DNA of 64,000 nucleotides from assembly GCF_021391675.1 (NCBI RefSeq), contig NZ_CP090096.1, positions 1,190,989 to 1,254,988 of the forward strand. Direction: 5' to 3'. Every line of letters starts with the position of its first letter. Within the stretch, counting starts at the first letter, position 1. Below the pieces are notes generated by a model. That model had not been told where the DNA came from and ran no database searches. It saw only the letters and a list, made by a program, of their open reading frames with translations. This document shows, piece after piece, positions 7,584 to 16,327 of the stretch. Both the position numbers and the translations under genes were made by a program. This DNA comes from Neorhizobium galegae. Lineage in GTDB: Bacteria > Pseudomonadota > Alphaproteobacteria > Rhizobiales > Rhizobiaceae.

Positions 7584-8030
7584 ATGGTCATCAAAAGTCC
7601 GCAGGATTTCGGCGCGGGCATCTTGTTCATCCTTTTCGGCGCGGTCGGCCTCTATGTCGGGTCCGACCTCTCCTTCGGTTCCGCCCGCAACATGGGCCCT
7701 GGCTATTTCCCGATGATCATTTGCGGCCTGATCGCACTGATCGGGCTGATCGTCGCGGTAAAGTCGCTGGCGATCGAAGGTCCGGCCATCGAACGCATCC
7801 AGTTCCGCCCGATCGTCTTCATCCTGCTGGCGATTGCCGCCTTCGGCATCCTGATCGCTGAGATCGGCGCGGTGATCTCCTCGATCCTGTTGATCATGTT
7901 CGCCGCCTATGCACGGCGCGACGTCAAACCTGTCGAGACCGTCATCTTCGCGGTCACCACGGCGGCGTTCGTCGTTATCATCTTCGTATATGCGCTTGGG
8001 CAGCCAATGCCCGTCTGGTGGGGCAGATAA
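7584..8030 (+). CDS. TTT transporter small membrane subunit (TctB family)
   Basis: A 148-residue protein with four predicted membrane segments (about 10-30, 40-60, 78-100, 105-140), matching the TctB subunit of tripartite tricarboxylate transporters. These carriers sit in the inner membrane and use an ion gradient and a periplasmic binding protein to import carboxylates, including aromatic acids such as terephthalate. The ATG at 7584 follows GGGAGGAAACC. The stop is 3 bp before the tctA start, so translation is coupled. It is first in a five-gene operon B-A-C-C-C. Confidence 0.88.
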   Translation: MVIKSPQDFGAGILFILFGAVGLYVGSDLSFGSARNMGPGYFPMIICGLIALIGLIVAVKSLAIEGPAIERIQFRPIVFILLAIAAFGILIAEIGAVISSILLIMFAAYARRDVKPVETVIFAVTTAAFVVIIFVYALGQPMPVWWGR

Positions 8031-8033
8031 TCC

Positions 8034-9539
8034 ATGGAAGTCTTTGAACACCTCGCAACCGGCTTCATGGCTGCAGGCTCGCTCGAGAACCTGATGTTCT
8101 GTCTGATCGGCGTCGTGCTCGGCACGCTGATCGGCGTTCTGCCCGGCATCGGACCCATTCCTGCGCTTGCCATCCTGCTGCCGATCACCTTCGGGCTTGA
8201 CCCGCTTTCGTCACTGATCATGCTGGCCGGCATCTATTACGGCGCACAATATGGCGGCTCCACCACCTCGATCCTGGTCAACATGCCGGGTGAAGCTTCC
8301 TCGGTCGTGACCTGTATCGAGGGACATCAAATGGCCCGCAAGGGCCGCGCAGGTGCGGCACTCGCGATCGCCGCGCTCGGCTCGTTCTTCGCCGGCACGA
8401 TCGGCACCGTCTTCATCGCCGCCTTCGGTCCACCGCTCGCATCGATCGCCCAGCAGTTCAATTCGCCGGATTATTTCGCGTTGATGCTGCTCGGTCTCAC
8501 CATGGCGATCGTTCTGGCGCACGGTTCGGTCCTGAAGGCCGTTGCCATGGTCTTGATCGGCCTGCTGCTCGGCCTCGTCGGCACCGATATCAACACGGGT
8601 CTTACCCGCTATACCTTCGGCCTTTCGGGCCTGTGGGAGGGCATCGACTTCCTGCCGCTGGTTCTCGGCCTCTTCGGCATCGTGGAAATCATCCGCAACC
8701 TCGAGAACCCGCCGTCGCCGCGCGAAGCGATCAGCACCCGCATGCGGGACATGTGGCCGACCAAGAAGGAATTCAAGGAAGCCTATCCGGCCGCCCTCCG
8801 CGGCACGGGCCTCGGCTCGCTCCTCGGCATCCTGCCGGGCGGCGGCGCGGTTCTTGCCTCTTTCGCCAGCTATACGCTCGAAAAGAAGATCTCGAAGAAC
8901 CCGCGCAAGTTCGGCACCGGCGCAGTCGAAGGCGTCGCGGGCCCGGAAGCGGCCAACAACGCTGCCGCCCAGACCTCGTTCATCCCGCTTCTGACGCTGG
9001 GCATTCCGTCGAACCCGATCATGGCGATCATGATGGGCGCGATGATCATCCAGGGCATCCAGCCGGGTGCGGCGGTCATGACTACCCGCCCCGACCTCTT
9101 CTGGGGCATGGTCGCATCGATGTGGATCGGCAACCTGATGCTCGTCGTCATCAACCTGCCGATGATCGGCATCTGGGTGAAGCTGCTCTCGGTTCCCTAC
9201 CGCCTGCTCTACCCGGCGATCCTGCTGTTTTGCGCGATCGGCGTCTACTCGACGAGCACCGAGCCGTTCATGATGGTTCTGATGATCGTCTTCACGGTCT
9301 TCGGTTACATCCTCTTCAAGCTCGGCTGCGAGCCCGCGCCCATGGTGCTCGGCTTCATCCTCGGCCCGCTGATGGAGGAAAACCTGCGCCGTTCGCTGGT
9401 CATCTCGCGCGGCGATCCGACGATCTTCATCGACCGTCCGATCTCGGCCACGCTTCTGGTGGCGACGGTCCTGATGCTCTGCCTGATCATCTTCCCGCAG
9501 TTCCGCAAGACACGCGAGGAGGCGTTCCAGGAGGAATAA
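8034..9539 (+). CDS. TTT transporter large permease subunit (TctA family)
   Basis: A 501-residue polytopic membrane protein with about 12 hydrophobic segments. TctA hallmarks are visible: GVLPGIGPIPALAILLP near 35, YYGAQYGGSTTSILVNMPGE near 65-85 (the conserved first repeat), and TLGIPSNPIMAIMMGAMIIQG near 325-345. It forms the translocation path of the transporter with TctB. Length and motifs are normal for the family and nothing is broken. The next gene begins 36 bp later with its own ribosome site. Confidence 0.93.
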   Translation: MEVFEHLATGFMAAGSLENLMFCLIGVVLGTLIGVLPGIGPIPALAILLPITFGLDPLSSLIMLAGIYYGAQYGGSTTSILVNMPGEASSVVTCIEGHQMARKGRAGAALAIAALGSFFAGTIGTVFIAAFGPPLASIAQQFNSPDYFALMLLGLTMAIVLAHGSVLKAVAMVLIGLLLGLVGTDINTGLTRYTFGLSGLWEGIDFLPLVLGLFGIVEIIRNLENPPSPREAISTRMRDMWPTKKEFKEAYPAALRGTGLGSLLGILPGGGAVLASFASYTLEKKISKNPRKFGTGAVEGVAGPEAANNAAAQTSFIPLLTLGIPSNPIMAIMMGAMIIQGIQPGAAVMTTRPDLFWGMVASMWIGNLMLVVINLPMIGIWVKLLSVPYRLLYPAILLFCAIGVYSTSTEPFMMVLMIVFTVFGYILFKLGCEPAPMVLGFILGPLMEENLRRSLVISRGDPTIFIDRPISATLLVATVLMLCLIIFPQFRKTREEAFQEE

Positions 9540-9575
9540 CGGGCATTCCGCAACAGTTTTTTGGAGGAGGAGCCA

Positions 9576-10559
9576 ATGACTGAACAACATTTGAAACTGA
9601 CAAGACGCACCCTGATTGCGGCGGCCACGATGGCCGCCGTTCTCCCCGGTGTCTCGTTCGCACAATCCAGCTATCCCAACGCTACGATCACCTTCGTATG
9701 CGCCTTTCCGGCCGGCAGCGGCGCCGACGTTCTGGTCCGCTTCTTCTCCGAAAAGGTGGCGGCGGTCTCCAAGCAGACGGTGATCGTCGAGAACAAGCCG
9801 GGCGCCAACGGCAATATCGCCGCCGAATATGTCAGCCGCGCCAAGCCGGACGGCTACACCGTCTATGTCCATTCCGGCACCTCGACCGCGGCGAACATGT
9901 CGCTGTTCAAGAAACCTGCGATCGACGTCACTCAGGCGTTGCGCGGCGTCCAGTTCATCAACAAGCAGCCCTTCATGATCGCGGTCGCGGCGGACAGCCC
10001 GATCAAGGACATGAAGCAGCTTACCGAGCATCTGAAGGCCAAGGCGGGCGACGCCACCTATGGCTCGACCGCGACCTCGGGTAAGGTTCTCGCCGAAGTC
10101 TACCTGCAGCTGGCAGGCGTCTCGGCGACCGAAGTCGCCTACAAGACCGGCCCGGATTCCCTGAACGACATCACCAGCGGCCAGCTGGATTTCGCGGCGC
10201 TCGACCCGGTCTTCGCGCTCAGCCAGCAGCGCGAGGGGCGCCTGCGGCTGCTTGCGGTCGGTTCGCCGCAGCGCATGAAGTCGACGCCCGAGATTCCGGC
10301 CATCAAGGAATATGGCCTCAATGTCGACCAGCTCGGATGGTGGGGCGTGTTCGTGCCGGCCAAGACGCCGGATGATGTCGTTCTGAAGCTGAACGCGCTG
10401 TTCCGGGACGTGCTCGACCAGCCGGCAACGGAAGCCTTCCTGAACAAGTTCGGTGGGGACGTCTACAAAGGTACGCCGAAGGAGGTCGACGAGCTTCTTG
10501 CGAAGACCGTCGAGGAGTGGCGTGCCTATGTGGCGCTGGCGAAGATCCCGCAAAACTGA
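9576..10559 (+). CDS. TTT substrate-binding protein (TctC family), copy 1
   Basis: A 327-residue periplasmic binding protein. Its N-terminus has twin arginines (KLTRRTLIAAATMAAVLPG), suggesting Tat or Sec export, with cleavage near SFAQ-SS. The mature part starts with the Bug/TctC pattern YPNATITFVCAFPAGSGAD and has the VENKPGANGNIAAEYV loop that grips a carboxylate. The start at 9576 follows GGAGGAGG. It is the first of three adjacent paralogues that share strings such as VHSGTSTAANMSLFK and DQLGWWG and the same C-terminus AKIPQN with copy 2, evidence of tandem duplication. Confidence 0.9.
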   Translation: MTEQHLKLTRRTLIAAATMAAVLPGVSFAQSSYPNATITFVCAFPAGSGADVLVRFFSEKVAAVSKQTVIVENKPGANGNIAAEYVSRAKPDGYTVYVHSGTSTAANMSLFKKPAIDVTQALRGVQFINKQPFMIAVAADSPIKDMKQLTEHLKAKAGDATYGSTATSGKVLAEVYLQLAGVSATEVAYKTGPDSLNDITSGQLDFAALDPVFALSQQREGRLRLLAVGSPQRMKSTPEIPAIKEYGLNVDQLGWWGVFVPAKTPDDVVLKLNALFRDVLDQPATEAFLNKFGGDVYKGTPKEVDELLAKTVEEWRAYVALAKIPQN

Positions 10560-10625
10560 GGCTTGTTCAACGGGCCTCGCGGGAAGCTTTTATGGGAATG
10601 ACTGGGGCGTTCAAGGGAGGAACTT

Positions 10626-11609
10626 GTGCCGATGACCACTGAAATCTCACGCAGAAACCTGATGATGGCGACTGCCGCGGCGGCCGCGCTCGCGCCTTTT
10701 GGTGCGTTTGCGCAGGGCGCTTATCCGAACGGCCAGATCACGTTCGTCTGCGCCTTCCCGGCGGGCTCCGGCGCCGATGTCCTGGTCCGCTTCTTTGCCG
10801 ACAAGTTCGCCAAGGTCTCCGGCCAGACGGTGATCGTCGAAAACAAGCCGGGTGCCGCCGGCAACATCGCCGCCATGTACACCGCCCGTGCCAAGCCGGA
10901 CGGATATACGATCTACGTCCATTCCGGCACCTCGACGGCAGCCAACATGTCGCTGTTCAAGGCTCCGCCGATCGACGTCGTCAAGGAACTGCAGACCACC
11001 TCCTTCATCAACAAGCAGGCCTTCATGTTCGTGGTGGCTTACGACAGCCCGATCAAGGACATGAAGGAGCTGACCAAGGTGTTGAAGGAAAAGCGCAACA
11101 ACGCCAGCTACGCCACGGCTGCCACCTCCGGCAAGGTTCTCGGAGAAATCTACAAGCAGGTCGCCGGTGTCGATCCGGTCGAAGTCTCGTTCAAGGACGC
11201 CAAGGATTCGCTCAACGACTTGCTGAGCGGCTCTCTCGACTACGGCGTCCACGACCCGGTTTTCTCCCTCTCGCAGGCCAACGAGAAGCGCGTCCGGATT
11301 CTTGCGACCGGTTCGCCGATCCGGCTGAAGTCGCTGCCCAACATCCCAACCGCCAAGGAACAGGGCTACGACATCGACCAGCTCGGCTGGTGGGGGTCCT
11401 TCGTTCCGAAGGCGACGCCGAAGCCGGTGGTCGACAAGATCAACGCGCTGTTCAACGAAGTCCTGGCCCAGCCCGATACCGTCGCCTTCCTCGCGAAATT
11501 CGGCGGCGACGTCTATGTCGGCACCCCGGACGAGGGTCAGGCACTGCTCGCCAAGACCGTCGAGGAGTGGAAGACGTATGTGGCCATGGCCAAGATTCCG
11601 CAAAATTAA
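10626..11609 (+). CDS. TTT substrate-binding protein (TctC family), copy 2
   Basis: A 327-residue paralogue of the preceding gene with a TEISRRNLMMATAAAAALAPFG signal (twin arginines) and predicted cleavage after FAQ. It keeps TFVCAFPAGSGAD, VENKPGAAGNIAA and VEEWKTYVAMAKIPQN. It differs from copy 1 in the pocket-proximal stretches (SFKDAKDSLNDLLSG and DYGVHDPVF where copy 1 has AYKTGPDSLNDITSG and DFAALDPVF), so ligand specificity may have shifted. The start is taken as GTG 10626, 5 nt after GGGAGG; an ATG at 10632 is the alternative. It is 66 bp downstream of copy 1. Confidence 0.88.
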   Translation: MPMTTEISRRNLMMATAAAAALAPFGAFAQGAYPNGQITFVCAFPAGSGADVLVRFFADKFAKVSGQTVIVENKPGAAGNIAAMYTARAKPDGYTIYVHSGTSTAANMSLFKAPPIDVVKELQTTSFINKQAFMFVVAYDSPIKDMKELTKVLKEKRNNASYATAATSGKVLGEIYKQVAGVDPVEVSFKDAKDSLNDLLSGSLDYGVHDPVFSLSQANEKRVRILATGSPIRLKSLPNIPTAKEQGYDIDQLGWWGSFVPKATPKPVVDKINALFNEVLAQPDTVAFLAKFGGDVYVGTPDEGQALLAKTVEEWKTYVAMAKIPQN

Positions 11610-11692
11610 TCAACCGATTCGAAAGACCCTCTCGCCATAGTGCGGCAGGTTCTTTCGCAGGGACCCTTACGAACCGCCACAGGAGATGAAAA

Positions 11693-12676
11693 GTGACAAA
11701 ATGGCTTAAGAAGATCGCGCAAGCCACCGCCGCCATGGCGATGCTGGCGGTCGCACAGATTGCAAACGTTACGCCCGCCCAGGCCGCCTATCCGGAGCAG
11801 ACGATCACCTTCGTCTGCGCCTTCCCTGCAGGCTCCGGCGCCGACGTTCTCGTCCGCTATTTCGCGGACAAGGTGTCCAAGGTCGCCGGCGCCACGATCA
11901 TCGTCGAAAACAAGCCGGGTGCGCTCAGCAACATCGCCGCTGAATACACGTCGCGCTCCAAGCCCGACGGCTACACGATCTTCGTCCATTCCGGCAACTC
12001 GATCGCCGGCAACATGTGGATCATGAAGAAGCCGCCGATCGACGTCGGTAAGGACCTGATGACGATCGCGACCATCAACAAGCAGGCCTTCATGATCGCC
12101 GTCGCCAAGGACGCGCCCTACAAGGACCTGAAGGAACTGACCGCAGCCATGAAGGAAAAGGGCGACGGTGGCTCCTATGCCGTCAACGCCACTTCGGGCA
12201 AGGTCATGGCCGAAGTCTACAAGCAGAAAGCCGGCCTCGAGACCGTTTCGGTCCAGTACAAGACCGCCGCCGACTCGCTCAACGACATCACCAGCGGCGC
12301 AATGGACTTCGGCTCCTACGATCCGGTATTTGCCCTCGCCCAGCAGCGCGAAGGCCGCTTCCGCCTTCTCGCCGTCGGCTCGCCGGAACGCATGAAGGGC
12401 GCTCCGAACATTCCAACCCTGAAGGAACAGGGCTTTGACGTCGACCAGCTCGGCTGGTGGGGTGCCATGGTTGCCAAGGGCACGCCGGAAGACATCACCA
12501 CCAAGATCAACGGCTGGTTCAACACCGTTCTGCAGGCGCCGGAAACCCAGAAATTCCTCGCCGATCAGGGCGGCGACCCCTACATCTCTACCCCGGCCGA
12601 AGCCCAGGCTCTGATGATCAAGACGATCGCGGAGTGGAAGGACTACGTCGCGATCGCCCAGATTCCGCAGCAGTAA
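11693..12676 (+). CDS. TTT substrate-binding protein (TctC family), copy 3
   Basis: A 327-residue third paralogue and last gene of the operon. Unlike copies 1 and 2, its signal peptide has no twin arginine (MTKWLKKIAQATAAMAML), so it looks like a plain Sec substrate cleaved near AQAA-YP. It shares TFVCAFPAGSGADVLVRYF, VENKPGALSNIAAEYT and FDVDQLGWWGAM. The SLNDITSGAMDF region resembles copy 1 more than copy 2. The GTG start at 11693 has AGGAG 7 nt upstream and no in-frame ATG close by. A strong terminator follows 18 bp after the stop. Confidence 0.88.
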   Translation: MTKWLKKIAQATAAMAMLAVAQIANVTPAQAAYPEQTITFVCAFPAGSGADVLVRYFADKVSKVAGATIIVENKPGALSNIAAEYTSRSKPDGYTIFVHSGNSIAGNMWIMKKPPIDVGKDLMTIATINKQAFMIAVAKDAPYKDLKELTAAMKEKGDGGSYAVNATSGKVMAEVYKQKAGLETVSVQYKTAADSLNDITSGAMDFGSYDPVFALAQQREGRFRLLAVGSPERMKGAPNIPTLKEQGFDVDQLGWWGAMVAKGTPEDITTKINGWFNTVLQAPETQKFLADQGGDPYISTPAEAQALMIKTIAEWKDYVAIAQIPQQ

Positions 12677-12694
12677 GACTTGCTGAAGCAGATA

Positions 12695-12724
12695 AAAAAA
12701 GCCGGTGGAAACGCCGGCTTTTTT
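12695..12724. terminator. Rho-independent terminator of the TTT operon
   Basis: Stem AAAAAAGCCGG (12695-12705) pairs perfectly with CCGGCTTTTTT (12714-12724) around an 8-nt loop. The 3' side ends in a T run on the plus strand, and the A run on the 5' side makes it work on the minus strand too. It separates the plus-strand transporter operon from the convergent aldolase operon. Confidence 0.88.
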
Positions 12725-12777
12725 CGTTGCGGAGAATGACGGGAAGACCTGCATCTTCCCGCAAGGAGATCCCCGTG

Positions 12778-13590
12778 TCAGTCCCGATAGCTCGGATCGA
12801 TCCGATCCAGCTTGCGCAGCATCGCCGGCCATTCCTTCAGTCCCGGCTTGGCCGGCGACATCTCGTACATATGCGCGGTCAGTTCGGCGATCTTCTCTGC
12901 CGGAACCGTGAGACCCTGCGGCTGGGCGGCCATGGCGGCGAGTTGGGCGCGGGCGGCCTTTTCCAGCCAGAAGGTCCACACGAACGCCTCGCCGACGCTT
13001 TCGCCCGACGTCAGCGTGCCGTGGTTCTTGAGGATCATGTTCTTGTGGTCCCCAAGGTCGTGGATCAGCCTTTCCTGCTCTTCCATGTTGAGGGCCAGGC
13101 CCTCGTAGCCGTGATAGCCGATGCGGTTGTAGAAAAACATCGAATGCTGGGAGAGCGGCAGCAGGCCGCAATCGAGCATGGAAAGCGCCATGCCTGCCTC
13201 GGTATGCAGATGCATGACGCAATTCAGCTCGTGACGCGCCTTGTGCACGGCGTGGTGGATGACGAAACCGGCGCCGTTCACCGGGTAGTCAGACTTGCCG
13301 ATGATCTTCGCCTCGTGGTCGATCTTAACGAGGTTGCTCGCCTTGATCTCGTCGAAGGCGAGCCCGAACGGGTTGATCAGAAAGTGGTTTTCCGTGCCCG
13401 GGACGCGGGCCGAGATATGGGTGTAGATGAGGTCGTCCCAGCCGTAGAGTGCGGCGAGGCGATAGGCGGCGGCGAGATCGACACGGACGGCCCATTCCTC
13501 GTCGGTGACCGAGGCGCGGTCGAACTCGGTAATGACTTCGCCGGACTGGTCCTGCCCTGCCAGTCCGATGACGTGACGTTGAAATGCCAT
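12778..13590 (-). CDS. Class II aldolase/adducin family protein
   Basis: A 270-residue protein with the fuculose-phosphate-aldolase/adducin fold. Zinc ligands are His127 and His129 (MHLHTEAG) and His190 (KNHGTLTSG). The family splits or decarboxylates hydroxy-acids or sugar phosphates through an enediolate; some members act on hydroxylated aromatic or tartronate-type acids. It lacks an obvious phosphate-binding signature of sugar aldolases, so a non-phosphorylated acid is possible (inference). It is the last gene of a six-gene operon, 12 bp downstream of the 2-hydroxyacid dehydrogenase, which could supply or use its hydroxy-acid product. Confidence 0.85.
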   Translation of the reverse strand: MAFQRHVIGLAGQDQSGEVITEFDRASVTDEEWAVRVDLAAAYRLAALYGWDDLIYTHISARVPGTENHFLINPFGLAFDEIKASNLVKIDHEAKIIGKSDYPVNGAGFVIHHAVHKARHELNCVMHLHTEAGMALSMLDCGLLPLSQHSMFFYNRIGYHGYEGLALNMEEQERLIHDLGDHKNMILKNHGTLTSGESVGEAFVWTFWLEKAARAQLAAMAAQPQGLTVPAEKIAELTAHMYEMSPAKPGLKEWPAMLRKLDRIDPSYRD

Positions 13591-13602
13591 GTGACTTCCT
13601 CC

Positions 13603-14577
13603 CTACAGTTCAAAAGCCCAGATCGCGATCGGGACCACCGGCGTCGGCAGCGGCGTTCCCTTGAAAAACGCGTGGACATTCTCGACCAGCAAAAGGGCCA
13701 TGGCGAGGCGCGTTTCCGTGGTGGCACTGCCCTGATGTGGCGTCATGATGACATTCGGCATCCACAGCAGTTTTTCCGAAACCCGCGGCTCGTTGGCGAA
13801 CACGTCCAGGGCCGCAAAGCCGAGCTTGCCGGCTCTAAGCGCCTCCACCAGCGCCGCTTCGTCGACGATCGAGCCGCGCGAAACGTTGACCAGCGTGCCC
13901 TGAGGTCCGAGTGCCTCCAGCACTTCGCGGTTGACAATTTTCCCGGTGTCCTCGCCGCCGCGGCTGGCGACGACGAGAAAATCGCTCTCTTTCGCCATCG
14001 CGACGAGGTCCGGCATGTAGGTATAGGGGACGGGCTTCTGCCGCGGACCATGATACGAAACCCGCATGCGAAAAGCGGCGGCCCGTTCTGCAATCGCCGC
14101 GCCGATATTGCCGAGCCCGACAATGCCGATCGCCTTGTTCTTGAGCGACCGGCCGAGCGGGACCTTTGCCGCGATCGTCGTCCATCGGCCGTCGCGGATA
14201 TACTGGGTCTGGGGCACGATATCGCGGGCCGAGGCCAGCATCAGCGCCATGGCGAGGTCAGCGACATCCTCGGTCAGCAGGCCCGGCGTATTGGAAATAC
14301 CGATGCCGCGCGCCTTGACGGTCGGCATGTGGATCGAGTCGATGCCGATGCCGTAACAGGCAACCAGCTTCAGGTCGGGGAATTTTGCGAGTATGTCCGC
14401 ATTGGCGCCGACGCCTGGATCGGTGACCAGCACCTGCACGCCCGGCATCTCGCCGCCTGCAGCTACGTCCGCGACCGACATTTGCCGCCCGCCCATGCCT
14501 TCGAGCGTCGAGACCACCGAAGCCGGCAGGACCGCCGTCAGCACAACGATACGCATGGTTTTCTGATCTGATGTCAC
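13603..14577 (-). CDS. D-isomer-specific 2-hydroxyacid dehydrogenase
   Basis: About 324 residues with the usual split fold. The NAD(P) motif is GIVGLGNIGAAIAERAA, the catalytic Arg is in NVSRGSIVDE, the Glu in FANEPRV and the His in TPHQGSAT. The enzyme interconverts a 2-oxo acid and a D-2-hydroxy acid, with glyoxylate/hydroxypyruvate-type reductases the nearest look. The start is uncertain: GTG 14577 has GGGGAGGG about 10 nt upstream, while ATG 14556 (MRIVVLTAV) has no clear ribosome site. It stands between the ThDP enzyme and the aldolase, so it may handle a 2-oxo acid formed or consumed by the ThDP enzyme. Confidence 0.87.
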   Translation of the reverse strand: MTSDQKTMRIVVLTAVLPASVVSTLEGMGGRQMSVADVAAGGEMPGVQVLVTDPGVGANADILAKFPDLKLVACYGIGIDSIHMPTVKARGIGISNTPGLLTEDVADLAMALMLASARDIVPQTQYIRDGRWTTIAAKVPLGRSLKNKAIGIVGLGNIGAAIAERAAAFRMRVSYHGPRQKPVPYTYMPDLVAMAKESDFLVVASRGGEDTGKIVNREVLEALGPQGTLVNVSRGSIVDEAALVEALRAGKLGFAALDVFANEPRVSEKLLWMPNVIMTPHQGSATTETRLAMALLLVENVHAFFKGTPLPTPVVPIAIWAFEL

Positions 14578-14685
14578 GGAACCGATGCCCTCCCCGGATC
14601 GAAATCTTGGAGCCGACTTTATATGGCTCCCTGCCATGACGATAGGTCTTTTCGTCGATGTCGAACGGAATTCGTCATCGACGGA

Positions 14686-16284
14686 TTATCCGTGGATGAA
14701 CTTCCAGGGACTTACCTCGCTTTCGAGCGACAGCGGCACTTCGATCAGCCACGGGCCGCCGCGCGTGATGGCAGTCTCGATTGCCGTGCGGAGATCCTCC
14801 GGCGCACGCACCCGGGCGAAATCCACATGGAAGGCGGCAGCGAGCTTGTCGAAATCCGGGTTCTTCAGCTCCGAGCCGATCAGTCGTCCGCCGAAAGCTT
14901 GGCTCTGGTCGCGCTTCACGTTGCCGAAGGCGGAATTGTTGAAGACGACGGTGATGACGTCGATGCCGTATTGGGCGGCCGTCGCCAGCTCCTGGGCGGC
15001 GAACATGAAGCCGCCATCGCCGGCGATCGATACGACCGGCACGTCCGGCCGGGCCACCTTGACGCCCAGCGCGGTTGGAAAACCGAAGCCGAGTGTGCCC
15101 TGGAAACCGGTCGAGATGAAGGTGCGGGGTTCGTAAACCGGATAGCAGTACCAGGACGCGAAACCGGACTGGCAGACCTCTTCGACAAGGATGCCGTCGT
15201 CGGGAAGGGCTGCGCGGATCGCCTGTAGATATCCGTAATGTGGCGAGATTTCCTGGATGGCTTGCGCCGTTTGCGCGCGTGCCTTTCGGATCGCCTCCTG
15301 CCAGTCGTCGGGAGGCGTCCGCGGCTTGAGCTCGTCAAGCAGCGCCGTGAGGGAGGTCTTCGCCCGGCCGAGTACGCCGAGGGCCTCCGGCGTGCGGATC
15401 AGTTCCTCCGCGTCGATTTCCAGCCGCACCACCGGCACTTCGGCTCTCGGCTTCCAACGCCAGCTCGGCACCTCGAGCCGGGTGCCGATGCCGATGACGC
15501 AATCGACCAGCGGCCACAGCTTTCGCGCCTCGGCGATTGTGAGGCCAAGTTCGTGGCGGTTGGAGACCACGCCGCGTCCGGAACGAAAGCCGACCACCGG
15601 CGCATGCAGCAATTCCGCAAGCCGCAGCACCTCGTCACGGGCCTCGAATGCGCCGGGACCGACGAAGATCATCGGCCGCTCCGCTCTGCGAATCGCCGCC
15701 GCCGCCTCGCCGATCGCTACATCCGCCACCGGATCCGGATGGTTTTCGAGCGGGCGGGCGATCTCGAATTCGCCCTCCGCCAAGAACTGTTCCCAGGGCA
15801 TTTCGACCGTCGCCGGGCCGGGCTTCAGCGAGCGCATCTCGCGAAACGCATGGGCGATTGCGGCGGAGACATCCCCTGCCCTGTCTGCGCGTTCGGCGGA
15901 CTTGGCGATGCCGGCGAGAACGGCGCGCTGGTCGCGCATCTCGTGCAGATGGCCGCGACCTTTGCCGAGAAACGCGGTCGGCACCTGCCCGGTCAGACAC
16001 AGAACCGGCTCGTTGCAGCCCCAGGCAGTCAGAAGCGCAGCGCCCGTGTTGAGCACGCCCGGGCCTGGTACGACCGAATAGACACCGGGATTGCCCGAGG
16101 CGCGGGCGTAACCGAACGCCATGTAGGCGCAGGTCTGCTCGTGCCGCGGCGTGATCACCCGCATGCCGTCGCGCTGAAAGGCGTCAAACAGACCGTAGAG
16201 CTGGGCGCCTGGTATGCCGAAGACGGTGTCCACATGGTGAGCGCGCAGTGAAGCGACGATGGAATCGCCTCCGGTAATGGTCAT
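14686..16284 (-). CDS. Thiamine-diphosphate-dependent enzyme (acetolactate synthase/benzoylformate decarboxylase type)
   Basis: A 532-residue three-domain ThDP enzyme. The activating Glu49 lies in RHEQTCAYMAFGYARASG, a central Rossmann-like domain follows, and the ThDP/Mg motif GDGGF(x)20+NN (AGDGGFMFAAQEL to VVFNNSAFG) is near residues 425-460. It is annotated in many genomes as acetolactate-synthase large subunit, but ilvN, which normally goes with anabolic AHAS, is absent and the context is catabolic, so a 2-oxo-acid decarboxylase or carboligase (glyoxylate carboligase-like) is likelier. It lies 43 bp downstream of the amidohydrolase. Confidence 0.85.
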   Translation of the reverse strand: MTITGGDSIVASLRAHHVDTVFGIPGAQLYGLFDAFQRDGMRVITPRHEQTCAYMAFGYARASGNPGVYSVVPGPGVLNTGAALLTAWGCNEPVLCLTGQVPTAFLGKGRGHLHEMRDQRAVLAGIAKSAERADRAGDVSAAIAHAFREMRSLKPGPATVEMPWEQFLAEGEFEIARPLENHPDPVADVAIGEAAAAIRRAERPMIFVGPGAFEARDEVLRLAELLHAPVVGFRSGRGVVSNRHELGLTIAEARKLWPLVDCVIGIGTRLEVPSWRWKPRAEVPVVRLEIDAEELIRTPEALGVLGRAKTSLTALLDELKPRTPPDDWQEAIRKARAQTAQAIQEISPHYGYLQAIRAALPDDGILVEEVCQSGFASWYCYPVYEPRTFISTGFQGTLGFGFPTALGVKVARPDVPVVSIAGDGGFMFAAQELATAAQYGIDVITVVFNNSAFGNVKRDQSQAFGGRLIGSELKNPDFDKLAAAFHVDFARVRAPEDLRTAIETAITRGGPWLIEVPLSLESEVSPWKFIHG

Positions 16285-16327
16285 GTGAGATCGTCCCTGT
16301 GAATGAAAATGTTGATTGTTCCACGTC

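Noticed and set aside
8211-10553. A 780-codon open frame on the minus strand
   Set aside because: Antisense to tctA and the first tctC; the translation is a low-complexity Arg/Asp/His pattern without any domain.
12457-14571. A 704-codon plus-strand open frame
   Set aside because: It runs over the end of the third tctC, the terminator, and antisense to the aldolase and dehydrogenase. No family signal.
14686-16284. Biosynthetic acetolactate synthase (ilvB/ilvG)
   Set aside because: No ilvN/ilvH small-subunit gene follows, and the neighbours are catabolic enzymes.
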